This document shows positions 1 through 12,179 of a stretch of 64,000 nucleotides of DNA, piece by piece (the first letter of the stretch is position 1; each line of letters opens with the position of its first letter). The stretch covers positions 79,105 through 143,104 of the forward strand of contig NW_003127757.1 in NCBI RefSeq assembly GCF_000003605.2, given 5' to 3'. Made by a program: the position numbers and the translations under genes. Below the pieces are notes generated by a model, which saw only the letters and a program-made list of their open reading frames with translations, made no database searches and had not been told where the DNA came from. This DNA comes from Saccoglossus kowalevskii. Lineage: Eukaryota > Hemichordata > Enteropneusta > Harrimaniidae.

Positions 1-120
1 TTATCCAATGCCACCCTGCCACCTTAACTATGTCTGTTTGTAGTGGTACTAACAGTGGTTCTCATTGACCATATGGGTTAGTGTGGAATTATCCCAATGC
101 CATCTGCAACTTAACTATGT
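1..120. repeat. Irregular monomers at the left edge
   Basis: The first copies carry several small changes absent from neighbours: ACCCTGCCACC in place of the usual ATCCTGCAAC region, a missing T in CTGTTTGTAG, an extra C in TATCCCAATG and a missing C in CCATCTGC. They are mostly single-base length changes in short runs, which resembles read-end or consensus error as much as real divergence. From about 120 the array is regular. Confidence 0.7.
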
Positions 121-339
121 CTGCTTTGTAGTGGTACTAACAGTGGTTCTCATTGACCGTATGGGTTAGTGTGGAATTATCCAATGCCATCCTGCAACTT
201 AACTATGTCTGTTTTGTAGTGGTACTAACAGTAGTTCTCATTGACTGTATGGGTTAGTGTGGAATTATCCAATGCCATCCTGCAACATAACTATGTCTGT
301 TTTGTAGTGGTATTAACAGTGGTTCTCATTGACTGTATG

Positions 340-427
340 GGTTAGTGTGGAATTATCCAATGCCATCCTGCAACTTAACTATGTCTGTTTTGTAGTGGTA
401 CTAACAGTGGTTCTCATTGACTGTATG
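340..427. repeat. Reference monomer (consensus copy)
   Basis: This copy carries the commonest state at each variable site and is used for numbering. Position 36 is T (CAACTTAAC), 62 is C (GTACTAAC), 66-67 is CA, 83-84 is TG and 87-88 is TG. Internal structure: the hexamer AGTGGT occurs twice, at 55-60 and 67-72, 12 bases apart. ACTAAC at 61-66 and GTTAGT at 2-7 of the next copy are inverted. The consensus has no CpG but twelve TpG. Confidence 0.95.
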
Positions 428-1029
428 GGTTAGTGTGGAATTATCCAATGCCATCCTGCAACATAACTATGTCTGTTTTGTAGTGGTACTAACAGTGGTT
501 CTCATTGACTGTATGTGTTAGTGTGGAATTATCCAATGCCATCCTGCAACTTAACTATGTCTGTTTTGTAGTGGTACTAACAGTGGTTGTCATTGACTGT
601 ATGGGTTAGTGTGGAATTATCCAATGCCATCCTGCAACTTAACTATGTCTGTTTTGTAGTGGTACTAACAGTGGTTCTCATTGACTGTATGGGTTAGTGT
701 GGAATTATCCAATGCCATCCTGCAACTTAACTATGTCTGTTTTGTAGTGGTACTAACAGTGGTTCTCATTGACCGTATGGGTTAGTGTGGAATTATCCAA
801 TGCCATCCTGCAACTTAACTATGTCTGTTTTGTAGTGGTACTAACAGTGGTTCTCTTTGACCGTATGGGTTAGTGTGGAATTATCCAATGCCATCCTGCA
901 ACTTAACTATGTCTGTTTTGTAGTGGTACTAACAGTGGTTCTCATTGACTGTATGGGTTAGTGTGGAATTATCCAATGCCATCCTGCAACATAACTATGT
1001 CTGTTTTGTAGTGGTACTAACAGTGGTTC

Positions 1030-1140
1030 TCATTGACCATATGAGTTAGTGTGGAATTATCCAATGCCATCCTGCAACATAACTATGTCTGTTTTGTAGT
1101 GGTACTAACAGTGGTTCTCATTGACCGTATGAGTTAGTGT
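1030..1140. repeat. Monomer pair with ATGAGTTAG variant (copy 1 of 3)
   Basis: Two adjacent monomers end in GACCATATGAGTT (1035) and GACCGTATGAGTT (1123), 88 bases apart. The same ordered pair occurs at 2267/2355 and 35507/35595. The first spacing is 1232 bp, exactly 14 monomers. The variant is rare elsewhere (single copies at about 37188 and 46073), so the ordered pair marks a duplicated block. Confidence 0.85.
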
Positions 1141-1859
1141 GGAATTATCCAATGCCATCCTGCAACATAACTATGTCTGTTTTGTAGTGGTACTAACAGT
1201 GGTTCTCATTGACTGTATGGGTTAGTGTGGAATTATCCAATGCCATCCTGCAACTTAACTATGTCTGTTTTGTAGTGGTACTAACAGTGGTTCTCATTGA
1301 CCATATGGGTTAGTGTGGAATTATCCAATGCCATCCTGCAACTTAACTATGTCTGCTTTGTAGTGGTACTAACGGTGGATCTCATTGACTGTATGGGTTA
1401 GTGTGGAATTATCCAATGCCATCCTGCAACTTAACTATGTCTGTTTTGTAGTGGTATTAACAGTGGTTCTCATTGACTGTATGGGTTAGTGTGGAATTAT
1501 CCAATGCCATCCTGCAACTTAACTATGTCTGTTTTGTAGTGGTACTAACAGTGGTTCTCATTGACCGTATGGGTTAGTGTGGAATTATCCAATGCCATCC
1601 TGCAACTTAACTATGTCTGTTTTGTAGTGGTATTAACAGTGGTTCTCATTGACCGTATGGGTTAGTGTGGAATTATCCAATGCCAACCTGCAACTTAACT
1701 ATGTCTGTTTTGTAGTGGTACTAACAGTAGTTCTCATTGACCGTATGGGTTAGTGTGGAATTATCCAATGCCATCCTGCAACTTAACTATGTCTGTTTTG
1801 TAGTGGTACTAACAGTGGTTCTCATTGACTGTATGGGTTAGTGTGGAATTATCCAATGC

Positions 1860-2400
1860 CATCCTGTAACTTAACTATGTCTGTTTTGTAGTGGTATTAA
1901 CAGTGGTTCTCATTGACTGTATGGGTTAGTGTGGAATTATCCAATGCCATCCTGTAACTTAACTATGTCTGTTTTGTAGTGGTACTAACAGTGGTTCTCA
2001 TTGACTGTATGGGTTAGTGTGGAATTATCCAATGCCATCCTGCAACTTAACTATGTCTGTTTTGTAGTGGTACTAACAGTGGTTCTCATTGACTGTATGG
2101 GTTAGTGTGGAATTATCCAATGCCATCCTGCAACTTAACTATGTCTGTTTTGTAGTGGTACTAACAGTGGTTCTCATTGACTGTATGGGTTAGTGTGGAA
2201 TTATCCAATGCCATCCTGCAACATAACTATGTCTGTTTTGTAGTGGTACTAACAGTGGTTCTCATTGACCATATGAGTTAGTGTGGAATTATCCAATGCC
2301 ATCCTGCAACATAACTATGTCTGTTTTGTAGTGGTACTAACAGTGGTTCTCATTAACCGTATGAGTTAGTGTGAAATTATCCAATGCCATCCTGCAACTT
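1860..2400. repeat. Duplicated block, related to 35160-35700
   Basis: The block has CTGTAACTT copies followed by ordinary CTGCAACTT copies and then the ATGAGTT pair at 2267 and 2355. The same order of variants is seen at 35190-35610. In this copy the second member of the pair has AACCGTATGAG and is followed by GTGAAATT, so the two blocks have diverged a little since duplication. Confidence 0.75.
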
Positions 2401-3759
2401 AACTATGTCTGTTTTGTAGTGGTACTAACAGTAGTTCTCATTGACTGTATGGGTTAGTGTGGAATTATCCAATGCCATCCTGCAACTTAACTATGTCTGT
2501 TTTGTAGTGGTATTAACAGTGGTTCTCATTGACTGTATGGGTTAGTGTGGAATTATCCAATGCCATCCTGCAACTTAACTATGTCTGTTTTGTAGTGGTA
2601 CTAACAGTGGTTCTCATTGACTGTATGGGTTAGTGTGGAATTATCCAATGCCATCCTGCAACATAACTATGTCTGTTTTCTAGTGGTACTAACAGTGGTT
2701 CTCATTGACTGTATGTGTTAGTGTGGAATTATCCAATGCCATCCTGCAACTTAACTATGTCTGTTTTGTAGTGGTACTAACAGTGGTTCTCATTGACTGT
2801 ATGGGTTAGTGTGGAATTATCCAATGCCATCCTGCAACTTAACTATGTCTGTTTTGTAGTGGTACTAACAGTAGTTCTCATTGACTGTATGGGTTAGTGT
2901 GGAATTATCCAATGCCATCCTGCAACTTAACTATGTCTGTTTTGTAGTGGTACTAACAGTGGTTCTCATTGACTGTATAGGTTAGTGTGGAATTATCCAA
3001 TGCCATCCTGCAACATAACTATGTCTGTTTTGTAGTGGTACTAACAGTGGTTCTCATTGACTGTATGGGTTAGTGTGGAATTATCCAATGCCATCCTGCA
3101 ACATATCTATGTCTGTTTTGTAGTGGTACTAACAGTGATTCTCATTGACCGTATGGGTTAGTGTGGAATTATCCAATGCCATCCTGCAACTTAACTATGT
3201 CTGTTTTGTAGTGGTACTAACAGTGGTTCTCATTGACTGTATGGGTTAGTGTGGAATTATCCAATGCCATCCTGCAACTTAACTATGTCTGTTTTGTAGT
3301 GGTACTAACAGTGGTTCTCATTGACTGTATGGGTTAGTGTGGAATTATCCAATGCCATCCTGCAACTTAACTATGTCTGTTTTGTAGTGGTACTAACAGT
3401 GGTTCTCATTGACCGTATGGATTAGTGTGGAATTATCCAATGCCATCCTGCAACATAACTATGTCTGTTTTGTAGTGGTACTAACAGTGGTTCTCATTGA
3501 ATGTATGTGTTAGTGTGGAATTATCCAATGCCATCCTGCAACTTAACTATGTCTGTTTTGTAGTGGCACTAACAGTGGTTCTCATTGACTGTATGGGTTA
3601 GTGTGGAATTATCCAATGCCATCCTGCAACATAACTATGTCTGTTTTGTAGTAGTACTAATAGTGGTTCTCATTGACTGTATGGGTTAGTGTGGAATTAT
3701 CCAATGCCATCCTGCAACTTAACTATGTCTGTTTTGTAGTGGTACTAACAGTGGTTCTC

Positions 3760-6050
3760 ATTGACCATATGGGTTAGTGTGGAATTATCCAATGCCATCC
3801 TGCAACATAACTATGTCTGTTTTGTAGTGGTACTAACAGTGGTTCTCATTGACCGTATGGGTTAGTGTGGAATTATCCAATGCCATCCTGCAACTTAACT
3901 ATGTCTGTTTTGTAGTGGTACTAACAGTGGTTCTTAATGACCGTATGGGTTAGTGTGGAATTATCCAATGCCATCCTGCAACTTAACTATGTCTGTTTTG
4001 TAGTGGTACTAACAGTGGTTCTCATTGACCGTACGGGTTAGTGTGGAATTATCCAATGCCATCCTGCAACTTAACTATGTCTGTTTTGTAGTGGTACTAA
4101 CGGTGGTTCTCATTGACTGTATGGGTTAGTGTGGAATTATCCAATGCCATCCTGCAACTTAACTCTGTCTGTTTTGTAGTGGTACTAACAGTGGTTCTTA
4201 ATGACCATATGGGTTAGTGTGGAATTATCCAATGCCATCCTGCAACATAACTATGTCTGTTTTGTAGTGGTACTAACAGTGGTTCTCATTGACTGTATGG
4301 GTTAGTGTGGAATTATCCAATGCCATCCTGCAACTTAACTATGTCTGTTTTGTAGTGGTACTAACAGTGGTTCTCATTGACTGTATGGGTTAGTGTGGAA
4401 TTATCCAATGCCATCCTGCAACTTAACTATGTCTGTTTTGTAGTGGTACTAACAGTGGTTCTCATTGACTGTATGGGTTAGTGTGGAATTATCCAATGCC
4501 ATCCTGCAACATAACTATGTCTGTTTTGTAGTGGTACTAACAGTGGTTCTTAATGACTGTATGGGTTAGTGTGGAATTATCCAATGCCATCCTGCAACTT
4601 AACTATGTCTGTTTTGTAGTGGTATTAACAGTGGTTCTCATTGACCGTATGGGTTAGTATGGAATTATCCAATGCCATCCTGCAACATAACTATGTCTGT
4701 TTTGTAGTGGTACTAACAGTGGTTCTCATTGACTGTATGGGTTACAGTGGAATTATCCAATGCCATCCTGCAACTTAACTATGTCTGTTTTGTAGTGGTA
4801 CTAACAGTGGTTCTCATTGACCGTATGGGTTAGTGTGGAATTATCCAATGCCATCCTGCAACTTAACTATGTCTGTTTTGTAGTGGTACTAACAGTGGTT
4901 CTCATTGACCATATGGGTTAGTGTGGAATTATCCAATGCCATCCTGCAACATAACTATGTCTGTTTTGTAGTGGTACTAACAGTGGTTCTCATTGACCGT
5001 ATGGGTTAGTGTGGAATTATACAATGCCATCCTGCAACTTAACTATGTCTGTTTTGTAGTGGTACTAACAGTGGTTCTTAATGACCGTATGGGTTAGTGT
5101 GGAATTATCCAATGCCATCCTGCAACTTAACTATGTCTGTTTTGTAGTGGTACTAACAGTGGTTCTCATTGACCGTACGGGTTAGTGTGGAATTACCCAA
5201 TGCCATCCTGCAACTTAACTATGTCTGTTTTGTAGTGGTACTAACGGTGGTTCTCATTGACTGTATGGGTTAGTGTGGAATTATCCAATGCCATCCTGCA
5301 ACTTAACTCTGTCTGTTTTGTAGTGGTACTAACAGTGGTTCTTAATGACCATATGGGTTAGTGTGGAATTATCCAATGCCATCCTGCAACATAACTATGT
5401 CTGTTTTGTAGTGGTACTAACAGTGGTTCTCATTGACTGTATGGGTTAGTGTGGAATTATCCAATGCCATCCTGCAACTTAACTATGTCTGTTTTGTAGT
5501 GGTACTAACAGTGGTTCTCATTGACTGTATGGGTTAGTGTGGAATTATCCAATGCCATCCTGCAACTTAACTATGTCTGTTTTGTAGTGGTACTAACAGT
5601 GGTTCTCATTGACCGTACGGGTTAGTGTGGAATTATCCAATGCCATCCTGCAACTTAACTATGTCTGTTTTGTAGTGGTACTAACGGTGGTTCTCATTGA
5701 CTGTATGGGTTAGTGTGGAATTATCCAATGCCATCCTGCAACTTAACTATGTCTGTTTTGTAGTGGTACTAACAGTGGTTCTTAATGACCATATGGGTTA
5801 GTGTGGAATTATCCAATGCCATCCTGCAACTTAACTATGTCTGTTTTGTAGTGGTACTAACAGTGTTTCTCATTGACCGTATGGGTTAGTGTGGAATTAT
5901 CCAATGCCATCCTGCAACATAACTATGTCTGTTTTGTAGTGGTACTAACAGTGGTTCTCATTGACTGTATGGGTTAGTGTGGAATTATCCAATGCCATCC
6001 TGCAACTTAACTATGTCTGTTTTGTAGTGGTACTAACAGTGGTTCTCATT
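3760..6050. repeat. Higher-order repeat: 13-monomer (1144 bp) tandem duplication
   Basis: Four rare markers recur exactly 1144 bases apart: GACCATATGGG at 3763 and 4907, TTCTTAATGACC at 3931 and 5075, GACCGTACGGG at 4027 and 5171, and AACTCTGTCT at 4161 and 5305. 1144 is 13 x 88. A further partial copy follows: GACCGTACGGG appears again at 5611, 440 bases (5 monomers) after 5171. The first unit contains a private change, GGTTACAGTGG near 4741. This is a recent duplication by unequal exchange or a similar process. Confidence 0.9.
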
Positions 6051-7479
6051 GACTGTATGGGTTAGTGTGGAATTATCCAATGCCATCCTGCAACTTAACT
6101 ATGTCTGTTTTGTAGTGGTACTAACGGTGGTTCTCATTGACTGTATGGGTTAGTGTGGAATTATCCAATGCCATCCTGCAACTTAACTATGTCTGTTTTG
6201 TAGTGGTACTAACAGTGGTTCTTAATGACCATATGGGTTAGTGTGGAATTATCCAATGCCATCCTGCAACATAACTATGTCTGTTTTGTAGTGGTACTAA
6301 CGGTGGTTCTCATTGACTGTATGGGTTAGTGTGGAATTATCCAATGCCATCCTGCAACTTAACTATGTCTGTTTTGTAGTGGTACTAACAGTGGTTCTTA
6401 ATGACCGTATGGGTTAGTGTGGAATTATCCAATGCCATCCTGCAACATAACTATGTCTGTTTTGTAGTGGTACTAACAGTGGTTCTCATTGACTGTATGG
6501 GTTAGTGTGGAATTATCCAATGCCATCCTGCAACTTAACTATGTCTGTTTTGTAGTGGTACTAACAGTGGTTCTTAATGACCGTATGGGTTAGTGTGGAA
6601 TTATCCAATGCCATCCTGCAACATAACTATGTCTGTTTTGTAGTGGTATTAACAGTGGTTCTCATTGACTGTATGGGTTAGTGTGGAATTATCCAATGCC
6701 ATCCTGCAACATAACTATGTCTGTTTTGTAGTAGTATTAACAGTGGTTCTCATTGACCGTATGGGTTAGTGTGGAATTATCCAATGCCATCCTGCAACTT
6801 AACTATGTCTGTTTTGTAGTGGTACTAACAGTGGTTCTCATTGACTGTATGTGTTAGTGTGGAATTATCCAATGCCATCCTGCAACTTAACTATGTCTGT
6901 TTTGTAGTGGTACTAACAGTGATTCTCATTGACTGTATGTGTTAGTGTGGAATTATCCAATGCCATCCTGCAACTTAACTATGTCTGTTTTGTAGTGGTA
7001 CTAACAGTGGTTCTCATTGACTGTATGGGTTAGTGTGGAATTATCCAATGCCATCCTGCAACTTAACTATGTCTGTTTTGTAGTGGTACTAACAGTGGTT
7101 CTCATTGACCGTATGGGTTAGTGTGGAATTATCCAATGCCATCCTGCAACTTAACTATGTCTGTTTTGTAGTGGTACTAACAGTGGTTCTCATTGACTGT
7201 ATGGGTTAGTGTGGAATTATCCAATGCCATCCTGCAACTTAACTATGTCTGTTTTGTAGTGGTACTAACAGTGGTTCTCATTGACCGTATGGGTTAGTGT
7301 GGAATTATCCAATGCCATCCTGAAACTTAACTATGTCTGTTTTGTAGTGGTACTAACAGTGGTTCTCATTGACTGTATGGGTTAGTGTGGAATTATCCAA
7401 TGCCATCCTGCAACTTAACTATGTCTGTTTTGTAGTGGTACTAACAGTGGTTCTCATTGACTGTATGGGTTAGTGTGGA

Positions 7480-7840
7480 ATTATCCAATGCCATCCTGCA
7501 ACTTAATTATGTCTGTTTTGTAGTGGTACTAACAGTGGTTCTCATTGACCGTATGGGTTAGTGTGGAATTATCCAATGCCATCCTGCAACATAACTACGT
7601 CTGTTTTGTAGTGGTATTAACAGTGGTTCTCATTGACTGTATGGGTTAGTGTGGAATTATCCAATGCCATCCTGCAACTTAACTATGTCTGTTTTGTAGT
7701 GGTACTAACAGTGGTTCTCATTGACTGTATGGGTTAGTGTGGAATTATCCAATGCCATCATGCAACTTAACTATGTCTGTTTTGTAGTGGTACTAACAGT
7801 GGTTCTCATTGACCGTATGGGTTAGTGTGGAATTATCCAA
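7480..7840. repeat. Duplicated block, related to 36060-36420
   Basis: Ordered markers are TTAATTATG (about 7503), AACTACGTCTG with GGTATTAAC (7593), two ordinary copies, then CATCATGCAACTT (about 7756). The same order occurs at 36081, 36171 and about 36335. AACTACG is otherwise almost absent, so shared descent is the simplest reading. Confidence 0.8.
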
Positions 7841-9216
7841 TGCCATCCTGCAACTTAACTATGTCTGTTTTGTAGTGGTACTAACAGTGGTTCTCATTGA
7901 ACATATGGGTTAGTGTGGAATTATCCAATGCCATCCTTCCATTTAACTATGTCTGTTTTGTAGTGGTACTAACAGTGGTTGTCATTGACCATATGGGTTA
8001 GTGTGGAATTATCCAATGCCATCCTGCAACTTAACTATGTCTGTTTTGTAGTGGTACTAACAGTGGTTCTCATTGACTGTATGGGTTAGTGTGGAATTAT
8101 CCAATGCCATCATGCAACTTAACTATGTCTGTTTTGTAGTGGTTCTAACAGTGGTTCTTAATGACCGTATGGGTTAGTGTGGAATTATCCAATGCCATCC
8201 TGCAACATAACTATGTCTGTTTTGTAGTGGTACTAACAGTGGTTCTCATTGACTGTATGGGTTAGTGTGGAATTATCCAATGCCATCCTGCAACTTAACT
8301 ATGTCTGTTTTGTAGTGGTACTAACAGTGGTTCTTAATGACCGTATGGGTTAGTGTGGAATTATCCAATGCCATCCTGCAACATAACTATGTCTGTTTTG
8401 TAGTGGTACTAACAGTGGTTCTCATTGACTGTATGGGTTAGTGTGGAATTATCCAATGCCATCATGCAACTTAACTATGTCTGTTTTGTAGTGGTACTAA
8501 CAGTGGTTCTTAATGACCGTATGGGTTAGTGTGGAATTATCCAATGCCATCCTGCAACATAACTATGTCCGTTTTGTAGTGGTACTAACAGTGGTTCTCA
8601 TTGACTGTATGGGTTAGTGTGGAATTATCCAATGCCATCCTGCAACATAACTATGTCTGTTTTGTAGTGGTACTAACAGTGGTTCTCATTGACTGTATGT
8701 GTTAGTGTGGAATTATCCAATGCCATCCCGCAACATAACTATGTCTGTTTTGTAGTGGTACTAACGGTGGTTCTCATTGACCGTACAGGTTAGTGTGGAA
8801 TTATCCAATGCCATTCTGCAACTTAACTATGTCTGTTTTGTAGTGGTACTAACGGTGGTTCTCATTGACCGTATGGGTTAGTGTGGAATTATCCAATGCC
8901 ATCCTGCAACATAACTATGTCTGTTTTGTAGTGGTACTAACGGTGGTTCTCATTGACCGTATGGGTTAGTGTGGAATTATCCAATGCCATCCTGCAACTT
9001 AACTATGTCTGTTTTGTAGTGGTACTAACGGTGGTTCTCATTGACCGTACAGGTTAGTGTGGAATTATCCAATGCCATCCTGCAACTTAACTATGTCTGT
9101 TTTGTAGTGGTACTAACAGTGGTTCTCATTGACCGTACAGGTTAGTGTGGAATTATCCAATGCCATCCTGCAACTTAACTATGTCTGTTTTGTAGTGGTA
9201 CTATCAGTGGTTCTCA

Positions 9217-9408
9217 TTGACCGTATGGGTTAGTGTTGAATTATCCAATGCCATCCTGCAACTTAACTATGTCTGTTTTGTAGTGGTACTAACAGTGGTT
9301 CTCATTGACTGTATGGATAGTGTGGAATTATCCAATGCCATCCTGCAACTTAACTATGTCTGTTTTGTAGTGGTACTAACAGTGGTTCTCATTGACTGTA
9401 TGGGTTAG
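9217..9408. repeat. 87-bp monomer (1-bp deletion) at about 9316
   Basis: GTATGGATAGTG replaces GTATGGGTTAGTG, leaving an 87-base period. Since 87 is 29 codons, the local reading frame survives one extra monomer and gives a 63-residue open frame that begins with TTG, not ATG. The translated product is only the satellite read in frame. Equivalent one-base losses produce the open frames at 11505-11696, 21438-21629, 29170-29361, 30490-30681, 42359-42550, 60303-60494 and 63479-63670. Confidence 0.9.
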
Positions 9409-9529
9409 TGTGGAATTATCCAATGCCATCCTGCAACATAACTATGTCTGTTTTGTAGTGGTACTAACACTGGTTCTCATTGACCATATGGGTTAGTGTG
9501 GAATTATCCAATGCCATCCTGCAACATAA

Positions 9530-9900
9530 CTATGTCCGTTTTGTAGTGGTACTAACAGTGGTTCTCATTGACTGTATGGGTTAGTGTGGAATTATCCAAT
9601 GCCATCCTGCTACTTAACTATGTCTGTTTTGTAGTGGTACTAACAGTGGTTCTTATTGACTGTATGTGTTAGTGCGGAATTATCCAATGCCATCCTGCAA
9701 CATAACTATGTCCGTTTTGTAGTGGTACTAACAGTGGTTCTCATTGACTGTATGTGTTAGTGTGGAATTATCCAATGCCATCCTGCTACTTAACTGTGTC
9801 TGTTTTGTAGTGGTACTAACAGTGGTTCTTATTGACTGTATGGGTTAGTGTGGAATTATCCAATGCAATCCTGCAACATAACTATGTCCGTTTTGTAGTG
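9530..9900. repeat. Dimeric (176 bp) repeat of TCCG / GCTACTT subtype
   Basis: Monomers with TATGTCCGTTTTG (9535, 9711, 9887) alternate with monomers carrying CTGCTACTTAAC (about 9608 and 9784) and TTCTTATTGAC. The spacing is 176 bases each time, two monomers. The same alternating pair recurs at 14880-15110, 31230-31540, 32550-32880 and 56640-56960, so this two-monomer unit has been both tandemly amplified and dispersed within the array. Confidence 0.88.
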
Positions 9901-10457
9901 GTACTAACAGTGGTTCTCATTGACTGTATGGGTTAGTGTGGAATTATCCAATGCCATCCTGCAACTTAACTATGTCTGTTTTGTAGTGGTACTAACAGTG
10001 GTTCTCAATGACCGTATGGGTTAGTGTGGAATTATCCAATGCCATCCTGCAACATAACTATGTCTGTTTTGTAGTGGTACTAACAGTGGTTCTCATTGAC
10101 TGTATGGGTTAGTGTGGAATTATCCAATGTCATCCTGCAACTTAACTATGTCTGTTTGTAGTGGTACTAACAGTGGTTCTTAATGACCGTATGGGTTAGT
10201 GTGGAATTATCCAATGCCATCCTGCAACTTAACTATGTCTGTTTTGTAGTGGTACTAACAGTGGTTCTCATTGACTGTATGGGTTAGTGTGGAATTATCC
10301 AATGCCATCATGCAACATAACTATGTCTGTTTTGTAGTGGTACTAACAGTGGTTCTCATTGACTGTATGGGTTAGTGTGAAATTATCCAATGCCATCCTG
10401 CAACTTAACTATGTCTGTTTTGTAGTGGTACTAACAGTGGTTCTCATTGACCGTATG

Positions 10458-10547
10458 GGGGAGTGGGGAAGTATTCAAAACCGTCATGCAACATAAATTT
10501 TTTTTTTTTTTGTAGGGGTACTACCAGGGTTTTTCTTTGACCGTATG
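10458..10547. repeat. Single strongly divergent monomer with a 14-T run
   Basis: Between perfectly ordinary neighbours sits one 90-base copy with many substitutions: GGGGAGTGGGGAAG at its start, ATTCAAAACCGTCATGC in the middle, a run of 14 T (10498-10511) where CTATGTCTGTTTT is expected, then GTAGGGGTACTACCAGGG. It remains alignable end to end to the monomer. Most changes extend neighbouring homopolymers, which is suggestive of a low-quality base-called patch, but a truly degenerate copy is possible. Confidence 0.8.
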
Positions 10548-12179
10548 GGTTAGTGTGGAATTATCCAATGCCATCCTGCAACATAACTATGTCTGTTTTG
10601 TAGTGGTACTAACAGTGGTTCTCATTGACCGTATGGGTTAGTGTGGAATTATCCAATGCCATCATGCAACATAACTATGTCTGTTTTGTAGTGGTACTAA
10701 CAGTGGTTCTCATTGACCGTATGGGTTAGTGTGGAATTATCCAATGCCATCCTGCAACATAACTATGTCTGTTTTGTAGTGGTACTAACAGTGGTTCTTA
10801 ATGACCGTATGGGTTAGTGTGGAATTATCAAATGCCATCCTGCAACTTAACTATGTCTGTTTTGTAGTGGTACTAACAGTGGTTCTCATTGACCGTATGG
10901 GTTAGTGTGGAATTATCCAATGCCATCCTGCAACATAACTATGTCTGTTTTGTAGTGGTACTAACAGTGGTTCTCATTGAATGTATGGGTTAGTGTGGAA
11001 TTATCCAATGCCATCCTGCAACATAACTATGTCTGTTTTGTAGTGGTACTAACAGTGGTTCTCATTGACTGTATGGGTTAGTGTGGAATTATCAAATGCC
11101 ATCCTGCAACTTAACTATGTCTGTTTTGTAGTGGTATTAACAGTGGTTCTCATTGACCGTATGGGTTAGTGTGGAATTATCCAATGCCATCCTGCAACAT
11201 AACTATGTCTGTTTTGTAGTGGTACTAACAGTGGTTCTCATTGACTGTATGGGTTAGTGTGGAATTATCCAATGCCATCCTGCAACATAACTATGTCTGT
11301 TTTGTAGTGGTACTAACAGTGGTTCACCTTGACTGTATGGGTTAGTGTGGAATTATCCAATGCCATCCTGCAACATAACTATGTCTGTTTTGTAGTGGTA
11401 CTAACAGTGGTTCTCATTGACTGTATGGGTTAGTGTAGAATTATCCAATGCCATCCTGCAACATAACTATGTCTGTTTTGTAGTGGTACTAACAGTGGTT
11501 CTCATTGACTGTATGGGTTAGTGTGGAATTATCCAATGCCATCCTGCAACTTAACTATGTCTGTTTTGTAGTGGTACTAACAGTGGTTCTCATTGACTGT
11601 ATGGTTAGTGTGGAATTATCCAATGCCATCCTGCAACATAACTATGTCTGTTTTGTAGTGGTACTAACAGTGGTTCTCATTGACTGTATGGGTTAGTGTG
11701 GAATTATCCAATGCCATCCTGCAACTTAACTATGTCTGTTTTGTAGTGGTACTAACAGTGGTTCTCATTGACCGTATGGGTTAGTGTGGAATTATCCAAT
11801 GCCATCCTGCAACTTAACTATGTCTGTTTTGTAGTGGTACTAACAGTGGTTCTCATTGACCATATGGGTTAGTGTGGAATTATCCAATGCCATCCTGCAA
11901 CATAACTATGTCTGTTTTGTAGTGGTACTAACAGTGGTTCTCATTGACTGTATGAGTTAGTGTGGAATTATCCAATGCCATCCTGCAACATAACTATGTC
12001 TGTTTTGTAGTGGTACTAACAGTGGTTCTCATTGACCGTATGGGTTAGTGTGGAATTATCCAATGCCATCCTGCAACATAACTATGTCTGTTTTGTAGTG
12101 GTACTAACAGTGGTTCTCACTGACCGTATGGGTTAGTGTGGAATTATCCAATGCCATCCTGCAACATAACTATGTCTGT

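Noticed and set aside
340-427. Intron-like signals: TACTAAC matching the yeast branch point, TTTTGTAG as a 3' splice site and GTATGT as a 5' site in some copies
   Set aside because: Short matches in T-rich sequence repeated by amplification. No exons or coding context exist anywhere in the window.
400-433. Hairpin from ACTAAC (61-66) and GTTAGT (2-7 of the next monomer)
   Set aside because: Only six paired bases with a 23-base loop and no extension. Too weak to call a structure.
9217-9408. Ten open frames of 60-63 residues (9217, 11505, 14233, 21438, 29170, 30490, 37970, 42359, 60303, 63479), hydrophobic and nearly identical
   Set aside because: They are the satellite read in frame where a one-base or ten-base deletion makes the local period a multiple of three. 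They start with TTG or a CTG-like context rather than a supported ATG, end at the TAG in GGTTAG, and have no independent support.
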